Assembly (NCBI GenBank): GCA_965370265.1
Contig: CBDUSL010000042.1
Coordinates: 1-5,383 of the forward strand
DNA from: CBDUSL01 sp965370265
GTDB lineage: Bacteria; Patescibacteriota; Patescibacteriia; JAXHNJ01
Length of the DNA stretch: 5,383 nucleotides
Direction: 5' to 3'
The notes under the pieces are model-generated. The model was given only the letters and a program-made list of their open reading frames with translations. It searched no databases and was not told the origin of the DNA. Each line of letters begins with the position of its first letter. The stretch's first letter is position 1. Shown piece after piece: positions 1 through 4,627 of this stretch. Made by a program: the position numbers and the translations under genes.

Positions 1-659
1 GTTAAAGCAATCCCAAAACTGCCTATTTTATTAACCGCGCTGCCATCAAGTCCAATCACATCCGCTCCTAGGACAACTTTATCGATTTTTATCTTATCGC
101 CTGAATGATCACTAATTAAAAAAGCAGCCGCAGAATCACTAACCATAGTAACCTTAATTTTATTTTTTATTAGATTTCTGGCTGTTATTCGGCCCTGAAA
201 AAGAGGCCTGGTCTCGGTATTATATACTTTAAAATTTTTATTTCTCTTTCTGGATTCGATCAATATTTTCTCCACCAGAGAAGAGTGGCAATGCGTAAAA
301 ATATTTCCTCTTTTAATTAATTTAGAGCCATTTTTTATAATTTTATTTTCCTGCTCAATGTAAAATTCTCTTATTTCTTTAATTTTTCTTTTTGTATAAG
401 CGGTCAGGCTTATTTTATTTCTTGGAAAGTTTTTTAAAGCTTGATTCAAAAGAAAGTAAAAGTTTTGTAACAAAGGTTCGGTCGGCCTTTGTTTTAAAAT
501 ACGTTTCTCTATCATATTCAATTTTGAGATCAATTTATTCTTATCCTTAATTGTGTTTGAGGCTAATGCGGCAATATCTAAAGAAGCCATGGCGACACTT
601 GTTGCCCCCTGAATTTTTAAATCTGATATCTGTTTAATTTTTATTTCTATTTTATTCAT
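1..659 (-). CDS. eIF2B-family sugar-phosphate isomerase, probable ribose-1,5-bisphosphate isomerase (3'-partial)
   Basis: The first 219 residues are visible and the gene runs off the left edge; family members are usually about 300-330 aa, so roughly the last third is missing. The N-terminal helical part has the family pattern IQGATSVAMASLDIAALA (residues 17-34) and RPTEPLLQN (58-66). The Rossmann-like part contains FTHCHSS (121-127), NTETRPLFQGRITA (147-160), VSDSAAAFLI (173-182) and GADVIGLDGSAVNKIGS (198-214). Cys124 (THC) and Asp200 (GAD) align with the catalytic Cys/Asp pair of MtnA and archaeal ribose-1,5-bisphosphate isomerase; the non-catalytic eIF2B regulatory subunits lack this pair, so an enzyme is favoured. 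R15P isomerase makes ribulose-1,5-bisphosphate in the AMP phosphorylase-RuBisCO salvage pathway. Methylthioribose-1-phosphate isomerase is the main alternative. The ATG at 659-657 is chosen because an extended -10 sits 6 nt upstream and no ribosome site is seen. Family call is secure; exact substrate is inference. Confidence 0.85.
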   Translation of the reverse strand, partial: MNKIEIKIKQISDLKIQGATSVAMASLDIAALASNTIKDKNKLISKLNMIEKRILKQRPTEPLLQNFYFLLNQALKNFPRNKISLTAYTKRKIKEIREFYIEQENKIIKNGSKLIKRGNIFTHCHSSLVEKILIESRKRNKNFKVYNTETRPLFQGRITARNLIKNKIKVTMVSDSAAAFLISDHSGDKIKIDKVVLGADVIGLDGSAVNKIGSFGIAL

Positions 660-665
660 AAAATT

Positions 666-674
666 ATTATAACA
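666..674 (-). promoter_or_regulatory. Extended -10 promoter giving a leaderless transcript of the isomerase gene
   Basis: On the minus strand TGTTATAAT reads from 674 to 666: a perfect TATAAT hexamer preceded by the TGn extension. Counting the last T as -7 puts +1 at 659, the A of the ATG start codon. No convincing -35 is present; that region falls in the T-tract of the preceding terminator, which is typical for extended -10 promoters. The transcript would begin at the start codon, without a 5' leader. Confidence 0.65.
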
Positions 675-686
675 TTTTACTGTATT

Positions 687-714
687 AAAAAAAAGACCTT
701 ATTTGAGTCTTTTT
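687..714 (-). terminator. Intrinsic terminator after corA
   Basis: Minus-strand AAAAAGAC (714-707), a 9-nt loop and GTCTTTTT form an 8-bp hairpin running into eight Ts (694-687), starting 8 nt after the corA stop. The stem is mostly A-U with three stronger pairs (GAC/GTC), so termination may be partial. Because the stem is flanked by A and T runs, it could also act on the plus strand. Confidence 0.55.
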
Positions 715-721
715 AGCTTCT

Positions 722-1636
722 TTATAATATATTGCGTCTATGAGCGATCCAAATAATAAGTGAAATAAACAGAAGCAAAACAATAAAGAAGGTCCAAATA
801 ACAATCGGCCTTTCCGCGAAAGGAAGGCCAACTATATTCATACCATAAATACTGGCCACTAAAGTTAATGGAAGCAAAGCCACAGAAATAACGGTTAAAA
901 TCTTCATAACTTCGTTAGTTCTTTGAGAAATAAGAGACTCATGAGTTTGGCCCAGACCTTCAATGATTTCTTTATAATTGTCCAAATTACTTTTTGTCCG
1001 CTCTAATAAATCCTGAATATCATCAAAATAATCATTGATTCCCTTGGGGGTATAATTATTTTTTAAAGCAATAAGCTTATCAAATATCTGAACCTGTGGT
1101 TCGATCATTTTTCTGTAATTTAAAATATTTCTTCTGATAAAAGCTATTTTTTGGGCCGATCCTCTTTCTTGTTCATTAAATATTTGCTCTTCAATGGTAT
1201 TTAAATTCCGGTTAATTATGTCAATAATTGGCTGCGAAGTTTGATAAAGTTTATCCAAAATATTATAAAAAAGATGAAATGGATTATCTCTTGACGAACT
1301 CAACTTTGTTTTTCCAGCCGAAAAATCATTAAAATAATCATGCAGAGCATCAATTCTTCCTTTTTTTACGGTAACAATATAATCCTTAGCAATAAAAAAA
1401 TGAACTTCACGAAAGTTCACTTTGTGATTATCTTTAATATAATAAGGAAAATGGATAACCACAAAAACATAATCATCATAAATATCAATCTTAGGCCGTT
1501 GACTGATACTCTGGCAATCCTCTAAATCCAAAGGGTGAAAATTAAAATTATCCTCAAGAAATTTAATATCTTTAGGTCTAAGATTATCAATATTTATCCA
1601 TTCAAATTTTTTGGTTTTGTATTTTGAAATCGGCAT
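722..1636 (-). CDS. corA: CorA-family magnesium/divalent cation channel
   Basis: A 304-aa inner-membrane channel subunit of the CorA/MIT superfamily, which forms pentamers that conduct Mg2+ (in some members Co2+, Ni2+ or Zn2+). The N-terminal cytoplasmic domain (about 1-130) has the family motif FHPLDLEDC (33-41) followed by QRPKIDIYDDYVFVV (46-60). A long charged helical region (about 130-245) is the stalk helix. Two C-terminal membrane segments follow at about 244-265 and 277-297. The diagnostic selectivity motif YGMN is at 264-267 in the context YGMNIVGLPFA, and a short basic tail (HRRNIL) ends the protein. Length and order match full-length CorA proteins. The start at 1636 is preceded by a probable promoter rather than a Shine-Dalgarno site. 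It lies 51 nt beyond the YqfO-like gene and is followed by a terminator, so it can be transcribed alone or by readthrough. The specific ion cannot be told from sequence. Confidence 0.95.
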   Translation of the reverse strand: MPISKYKTKKFEWINIDNLRPKDIKFLEDNFNFHPLDLEDCQSISQRPKIDIYDDYVFVVIHFPYYIKDNHKVNFREVHFFIAKDYIVTVKKGRIDALHDYFNDFSAGKTKLSSSRDNPFHLFYNILDKLYQTSQPIIDIINRNLNTIEEQIFNEQERGSAQKIAFIRRNILNYRKMIEPQVQIFDKLIALKNNYTPKGINDYFDDIQDLLERTKSNLDNYKEIIEGLGQTHESLISQRTNEVMKILTVISVALLPLTLVASIYGMNIVGLPFAERPIVIWTFFIVLLLFISLIIWIAHRRNIL

Positions 1637-1658
1637 ACTTTTTACTTTATCAAAATAA

Positions 1659-1687
1659 AGAATACCATATATTTAATTATTGCTCAA
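1659..1687 (-). promoter_or_regulatory. Probable corA promoter
   Basis: TTGAGC (1687-1682) and TATTCT (1664-1659) are separated by exactly 17 nt, each matching 4 of 6 consensus positions. TGG immediately before the -10 gives an extended -10. The predicted start near 1652 leaves a leader of about 15 nt without a Shine-Dalgarno sequence. The -35 begins one base after the first A-T-G-free stop (TAG, 1690-1688) of the upstream gene, so the promoter fills the intergenic gap. Confidence 0.45.
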
Positions 1688-2023
1688 CTACTCCCCTATT
1701 TCCAAACGAGGGATTATATCAATAGGAGGCTCTTCATATGGATGTGCTTTTTTTATGGCCATAACGACGGCTTTTAATTTACCCTTATGACAAAGCATTT
1801 CTATAGTTTCTTCCTCAACTTCCTCTGGTTCATCTATTTTACCAATTGCGGGTTTAGCCCCCTTTTTCGGGGTAAAGCGCCCGATAGAGGAGCTTGAGCC
1901 GCTACAATTGATGTAATTACCCTGTTGGCCAGCTCCCGCTTGTCCCATCGCTTGGCGGACTTTATCGGCCGCCTTTTTTGGAACCGCAGTTTTTATTATT
2001 ACGTAATTTGAATCTTTAATCAT
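1688..2023 (-). CDS. YqfO/NIF3-like (CutA-fold) small protein
   Basis: A 111-aa protein matching the ferredoxin-like, CutA1-like domain that is inserted in YqfO-type NIF3 proteins and also occurs alone as about 100-aa proteins. The visible signature is YVIIKTAVPKKAADKVRQAM (7-26), then GNYINCSGSSSSIGRF (35-50), P..GAKPAIGKIDEPEEVEEETIE (52-75) and the nearly invariant AHPYEEPPIDIIP (93-105). It lacks the metal-binding NIF3 halves, so it is a stand-alone domain, not a truncated NIF3. Biochemical function of stand-alone members is not established; a binding or regulatory role is plausible from the CutA/PII-like fold. The ATG lies one base after the stop of the VTT-protein gene, with no Shine-Dalgarno site, so translation is probably coupled. 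The stop is TAG. The family call is strong; the function is unknown. Confidence 0.85.
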   Translation of the reverse strand: MIKDSNYVIIKTAVPKKAADKVRQAMGQAGAGQQGNYINCSGSSSSIGRFTPKKGAKPAIGKIDEPEEVEEETIEMLCHKGKLKAVVMAIKKAHPYEEPPIDIIPRLEIGE

Positions 2024-2024
2024 T

Positions 2025-2726
2025 TTATTGAATATATTTTTGAAGTCTTTTATTTTTTGGGATCTGTTTTATTAAAATAAACAAAGCAATACTGACTATG
2101 GCAATCAAAATAATAAACCAAACCGGATTAAGCTGTTTACCGGTAGAACCCAGAACTACAGAAGTAATAATACTGGGGGTTCTTCCCATGAAAGCAACCA
2201 AGATGAGTTTCCACAGAGGAATTTTGGTTAGCCCAGCCCCAAAGCAAAGAATGTCATCAGGAAGCCCGGGGATCAAAAATAAAACAAAGAAAAAAAGAAG
2301 ACTCCGGTGTCCGGCCCATTTATTCAATTTTTCCATTTTTTTATGGGAAAAAAAATGTTCCAGAATAGGACGGCCGAAAATCCTAGCCAAGGACATAGCT
2401 ACTACTGTACCAAGAAATATACCAGTTAAAGAAATTAAAGACCCTCTAAATGCGCCAAAAATATAGCCGTTAGCCAAATCAATCGCCTGGCCCGGAAGTG
2501 GGGCGGCTACCACCTGAAATACATGGTAAATAATAATAAAAGCCGGGCCTAAATTGCCAAAAGAAAGTATCTTCTCTCTTAAGGCTGATTGTGAAGTAAA
2601 TAACTCTCTCAAGTTATCATTGGCATATACCAAAAACCAGATACCAATTATTATTAATAGTATAGAAACAGCAATCCAAAAAGCTCTTAAATGGTAAATT
2701 CTTTTTGGTTGGTTTGTGTCATTCAT
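2025..2726 (-). CDS. TVP38/TMEM64-family (VTT/DedA superfamily) membrane protein
   Basis: A 233-aa polytopic inner-membrane protein. An N-terminal membrane segment (about 13-34) is followed by the VTT domain (about 55-200). This has the re-entrant-type stretch VFQVVAAPLPGQAIDLANGYIFG (69-91), the GIFLGTVVAMSLARIFGRP helix (102-120), FLIPGLPDDILCFGAGLT (150-167) and GRTPSIITSVVLGS (181-194). A last membrane segment is at about 203-220, with a basic tail (KNKRLQKYIQ). The FxxxPGxPDD loop and GR/GRxP motifs are the superfamily hallmarks. Relatives act as lipid scramblases or as proton-coupled transporters, including undecaprenyl-phosphate recycling by DedA members; which of these applies here is not visible. 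The start at 2726 fits a -10-like element ending 7 nt upstream; an internal ATG is not better supported. It forms a two-gene unit with the YqfO-like gene (1-nt gap) and is insulated from tRNA-Gln by a terminator. Confidence 0.9.
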   Translation of the reverse strand: MNDTNQPKRIYHLRAFWIAVSILLIIIGIWFLVYANDNLRELFTSQSALREKILSFGNLGPAFIIIYHVFQVVAAPLPGQAIDLANGYIFGAFRGSLISLTGIFLGTVVAMSLARIFGRPILEHFFSHKKMEKLNKWAGHRSLLFFFVLFLIPGLPDDILCFGAGLTKIPLWKLILVAFMGRTPSIITSVVLGSTGKQLNPVWFIILIAIVSIALFILIKQIPKNKRLQKYIQ

Positions 2727-2733
2727 TACTGTT

Positions 2734-2739
2734 ATTGTA
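2734..2739 (-). promoter_or_regulatory. -10 element of the VTT-protein gene (near-leaderless)
   Basis: TACAAT (2739-2734; 5 of 6 consensus positions, in the context GATACAAT) lies 7 nt before the ATG at 2726, so +1 would fall at about 2727-2726. No recognisable -35 is present; that position overlaps the tRNA terminator hairpin. The support is the spacing and the matching arrangement at the isomerase gene. Confidence 0.4.
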
Positions 2740-2741
2740 TC

Positions 2742-2761
2742 AAAAAAACGCCTACAAGGCG
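2742..2761 (-). terminator. Intrinsic terminator of the dacA-ftsEX-tRNA-Gln unit
   Basis: Minus-strand CGCCT (2761-2757), loop TGT and AGGCG (2753-2749) form a perfect 5-bp GC-rich hairpin directly followed by seven Ts (2748-2742). It is the first convincing terminator after tRNA-Gln and lies just beyond the repeat array, so the array is probably transcribed as part of the 3' trailer of the tRNA precursor. Confidence 0.75.
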
Positions 2762-2766
2762 ATAAC

Positions 2767-2786
2767 TGGCTACGGGACCAGGATTC
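2767..2786 (-). pseudogene. Displaced 3' end of tRNA-Gln with encoded CCA
   Basis: Fourteen bases (2786-2773) are identical to tRNA-Gln from T-loop position 57 through the acceptor 3' strand, GAATCCTGGTCCCG. They continue as TA, G, CCA. Read as tRNA this is acceptor strand TCCCGTA (2777-2771), discriminator G73 (2770) and an encoded CCA (2769-2767). The tRNA gene upstream lacks CCA. One base (U71 instead of C71) would give a G2-U71 wobble with the tRNA 5' end. The fragment is best read as the original tRNA 3' end pushed about 160 bp away by the inserted repeat units. A chance CCA is possible. Confidence 0.5.
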
Positions 2787-2816
2787 TCCGCCAGAGGCGG
2801 ATCAGCCTTCGGCTGA
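2787..2816. repeat. 30-bp double-hairpin element, distal copy
   Basis: On the plus strand TCCGCCAGAGGCGGA (2787-2801) abuts TCAGCCTTCGGCTGA (2802-2816). Each is a perfect 6-bp stem with a 3-nt loop. Flanking TTC (2784-2786) and GAA (2817-2819) can pair, with GG/CC further out around a bulged A, giving a three-way junction. The form resembles REP-like or MITE-like palindromic repeats; no mobility gene is nearby. Confidence 0.85.
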
Positions 2817-2867
2817 GAACCTAAACAATTCCTATCCTATATGTCCAAAACTGCGGGACCAGGATTC

Positions 2868-2897
2868 TCCGCCAGAGGCGGATCAGCCTTCGGCTGA
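2868..2897. repeat. 30-bp double-hairpin element, proximal copy
   Basis: Identical to the distal copy: TCCGCCAGAGGCGGA at 2868-2882 and TCAGCCTTCGGCTGA at 2883-2897, bordered by GGATTC on the left and GAACCT (2898-2903) on the right. It sits 35 bp downstream of the mature tRNA 3' end on the minus strand and could fold in the tRNA trailer. Confidence 0.85.
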
Positions 2898-2931
2898 GAA
2901 CCTAAACAATTCCTATCCTATATGTCCAAAA

Positions 2932-3002
2932 CTGCGGGACCAGGATTCGAACCTGGATAGCAGGCTTCAAAGGCCTGAGTCCTACCATTAGACGATCCCG
3001 CA
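2932..3002 (-). tRNA. tRNA-Gln (anticodon UUG)
   Basis: A complete 71-nt cloverleaf. The acceptor stem is UGCGGGA (3002-2996) with UCCCGCA (2939-2933), 7 perfect pairs. The D arm is GTC/GAC around TAATGGTAG. The anticodon stem CAGGC/GCCTG closes the loop CTTTGAA, giving anticodon UUG (reads CAA/CAG). The variable loop is CTAT. The T arm is CCAGG/CCTGG around TTCGAAT. The weak U1-A72 pair and G73 discriminator are known glutamine identity features. CCA is not encoded: TTT follows G73, so a CCA-adding enzyme is required. The gene starts 16 nt after the ftsX stop with no separate promoter that I can recognise, so it is probably cut from the ftsEX transcript. Its 3' end is shared with the first unit of the repeat array. 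Confidence 0.95.
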
Positions 3003-3018
3003 ATGAATTTAAAAATAA

Positions 3019-3942
3019 CTAAACTCTGAGATACCTTCTAATAGCGACTATAGAACTTATAACACAGAGAGTAACAGAAACAATAATCATGGAGGCAAAC
3101 ACCAATAAAAAATTCTGATTAAAGTATTCTACCACATTAAGCTCATACCCCGCAAAAAAATTGTTTAAAAATGGAGCGATAGTGTTTATTAACGAATAGA
3201 TTAAAACAACACAAAAAATACTGGCAATTAAAGCGTAGATCACACTATTTATTATAAAAGGAGCTCTAACAAAACGGTTAGAGGCGCCAACCAGCTTCAT
3301 TATAATAATTTCTTCACGATATGAATGAATGGTAATTCTGATGGTGTTAAATATCACTAAAAAAGATATCGTGGCAAAAATAATACTTAAAACCAATCCA
3401 AATTGATTGATATTAGTGGTAATATTAGAAAGTATGGCAATAATACTTTTATTAGATTCAAAATCTTCGTCGTTGTCCTGAATAATTTCCTGATAGGCAT
3501 TTTCCTGCACAATGTTAGTTACTGAATCATAATCATCCAAGTTATAAGCTTTAACCACTAAAACTGCCCCCAAAGGATTATCATCCAAAGAATCAAGAGC
3601 TTCAATTATGGTTTCATTATTTTTATGTTTATCTCTAAAGTCAGAAAGAGCCTGTTGAGGAGAAACATATTCAACCATTTTTACTTCCATAAGATTTTCA
3701 AGTCTTTCCTGTAACTGAACTATCTCTGTTAAATCCGCTTTAGTAGTAAAATAAATACTAAAATCGACTTTATTTTCCACTGAATCCATCGTCTTATCAG
3801 CGACTACTTTAACGGTTACAATCAAAGAAATCAGGAAAAGAGTAAGAATCAAAATCAAGACAGTAACCAAAGAAAGCCAGCGATTCCGCCAAAAATTCTG
3901 CCAGCCAAATTTTAGAGCCCGAGTAAAATTTACCGCAAACAT
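3019..3942 (-). CDS. ftsX: Cell division ABC-type membrane protein FtsX
   Basis: A 307-aa inner-membrane partner of FtsE. FtsEX does not transport; it uses ATP hydrolysis to activate peptidoglycan hydrolases at the division site. The order is classical: a cytoplasmic amphipathic N-terminus (FGWQNFWRNRWLS, 12-24), TM1 (about 22-48), an extracellular domain (about 50-175) with FSIYFTTKADLTEI and VEYVSPQQALSDF, TM2 (about 181-203), the cytoplasmic coupling segment IRITIHSYREEIIIMKLVGAS (201-221) followed by FVRAPFIINS, TM3 (about 229-253) and TM4 (about 277-301). The REE-I-IMKLVGA segment is the FtsX signature. Length agrees with the family. The ATG is 2 nt after the ftsE stop, and no good Shine-Dalgarno site is seen, so translation is probably coupled. 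A later internal start would lose the N-terminal coupling helix. The next gene is tRNA-Gln, not a hydrolase such as an M23 peptidase. Confidence 0.96.
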   Translation of the reverse strand: MFAVNFTRALKFGWQNFWRNRWLSLVTVLILILTLFLISLIVTVKVVADKTMDSVENKVDFSIYFTTKADLTEIVQLQERLENLMEVKMVEYVSPQQALSDFRDKHKNNETIIEALDSLDDNPLGAVLVVKAYNLDDYDSVTNIVQENAYQEIIQDNDEDFESNKSIIAILSNITTNINQFGLVLSIIFATISFLVIFNTIRITIHSYREEIIIMKLVGASNRFVRAPFIINSVIYALIASIFCVVLIYSLINTIAPFLNNFFAGYELNVVEYFNQNFLLVFASMIIVSVTLCVISSIVAIRRYLRV

Positions 3943-3944
3943 AA

Positions 3945-4625
3945 TTATAAAATATACTTCCCACCCTCTTTGTCAGAGATAACCTCTCCCTGATCAAGGG
4001 CAATAACTCTTTTTCGAAGATAATTAACAATTTCGCGGTTATGTGTTACCAAAACAACGGTTGTCCCGAATTCATTTATTTTTTTAAGTAAAGTGATTAT
4101 TTCGTGGGCGTTTATTGAGTCTAGATTTCCCGTCGGCTCATCTGCCAGAAGTATTTTAGGGCGATGGGCAAGAGCTCTGGCAATCGCCACCCTCTGCTGC
4201 TCCCCGCCTGATATTTCCTGAGAAAATCTGTTTTTTTTATTTTCCAGGCCAACTATTTTTAAAACCTGGGGAACTATTTCATTTATTTTTTTACTTTCCT
4301 CACCGCAAACTTCCAGGGCAAAAGCAACATTTTCATAGACTGTTTTTTTAGGCAAAAGCTTAAAATCCTGAAAAACAATTCCAATCTGTCTTCGCAAAGT
4401 AGGAATTTCACTTTGCTTGATGTTAGAAATATCCCAACCGCCAATAATAACTTTTCCCCTGGTCGGTCTAAGTTCAGCAATAACCAGTTTTACAAAAGTG
4501 CTTTTTCCGGTTCCGGACTGGCCAACCACAGAAACAAACTCCCCCGGCCTAATATGAAGATTAACGTTTTTTAAACCGACCGTGTTGGGTTGATATATTT
4601 TACTGAGATTTACAAGCTTAATCAT
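3945..4625 (-). CDS. ftsE: Cell division ATP-binding protein FtsE
   Basis: A 226-aa ABC ATPase, cytoplasmic, which pairs with FtsX. All motifs are intact: Walker A GQSGTGKST (35-43), Q-loop QDFKLLP (86-92), signature ISGGEQQRVAIARAL (138-152), Walker B ILLADEPTGNLD (158-169, catalytic Glu163) and the switch histidine in VTH (His195). The opening IKLVNLSKIYQPNTVGLKNVNLHI and the Q-loop variant DFKLLP are characteristic of FtsE rather than of lipoprotein or macrolide exporters of the same subfamily, and the adjacent ftsX confirms it. The ATG is 2 nt after the stop of the carboxypeptidase gene. An AGGAGG at 4644-4639 lies inside that gene's last codons with a 13-nt spacer, longer than optimal but possibly functional. 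Co-transcription with both neighbours is likely. Confidence 0.97.
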   Translation of the reverse strand: MIKLVNLSKIYQPNTVGLKNVNLHIRPGEFVSVVGQSGTGKSTFVKLVIAELRPTRGKVIIGGWDISNIKQSEIPTLRRQIGIVFQDFKLLPKKTVYENVAFALEVCGEESKKINEIVPQVLKIVGLENKKNRFSQEISGGEQQRVAIARALAHRPKILLADEPTGNLDSINAHEIITLLKKINEFGTTVVLVTHNREIVNYLRKRVIALDQGEVISDKEGGKYIL

Positions 4626-4627
4626 TT

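Larger units (their letters stand above)
2773..2948 (-). repeat. Two 81-bp tandem units anchored in tRNA-Gln, each with a tRNA 3'-end copy and double hairpin
   Basis: Period 81 bp: on the minus strand unit 1 is 2948-2868, unit 2 is 2867-2787, then a 14-bp partial third copy at 2786-2773. The two full units are identical by eye. Each holds, in order, the tRNA-Gln 3' portion from T-loop position 57 (GAATCCTGGTCCCGCAG), a 28-nt A/T-rich spacer, AGGTTC, and two abutting 15-nt hairpins. The 3' part of the real tRNA is itself the start of unit 1. AGGTTC and GAATCC are the two halves of the tRNA T-arm, so the hairpin pair occupies the site between positions 56 and 57. The array is probably transcribed with the tRNA. 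No protein is encoded. Confidence 0.9.

Noticed and set aside
1340..1525. Plus-strand open frame inside corA
   Set aside because: Antisense to a well-conserved corA region; the translation is rich in Asn and Ile, as expected from AT-rich shadow sequence.
2098..2466. Plus-strand open frame of 122 codons
   Set aside because: It lies wholly antisense to the VTT-domain gene, has a basic low-complexity translation and no recognisable domain.
2787..2903. Integron attC sites
   Set aside because: The hairpins are short perfect stems without the conserved attC end motifs or extrahelical bases, and there is no cassette gene or integron integrase in the window.
2773..2948. CRISPR array
   Set aside because: There are only two units, the identical part covers the whole 81 bp including what would be spacers, and the unit contains tRNA sequence. 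No cas gene is present.
2716..2991. Plus-strand open frame of 91 codons with a repeated 27-residue peptide
   Set aside because: It is open only because the repeat period (81) is divisible by three. It runs antisense through tRNA-Gln and over the array, and begins inside the VTT gene. The noncoding explanation accounts for every base.
3003..3018. Separate tRNA-Gln promoter between ftsX and the tRNA
   Set aside because: The 16-nt AT-rich gap has no hexamer pair at a usable distance; readthrough from ftsEX is simpler.
3809..4030. Minus-strand frame spanning the ftsE-ftsX junction
   Set aside because: It overlaps both real genes in another frame and its translation matches neither family.
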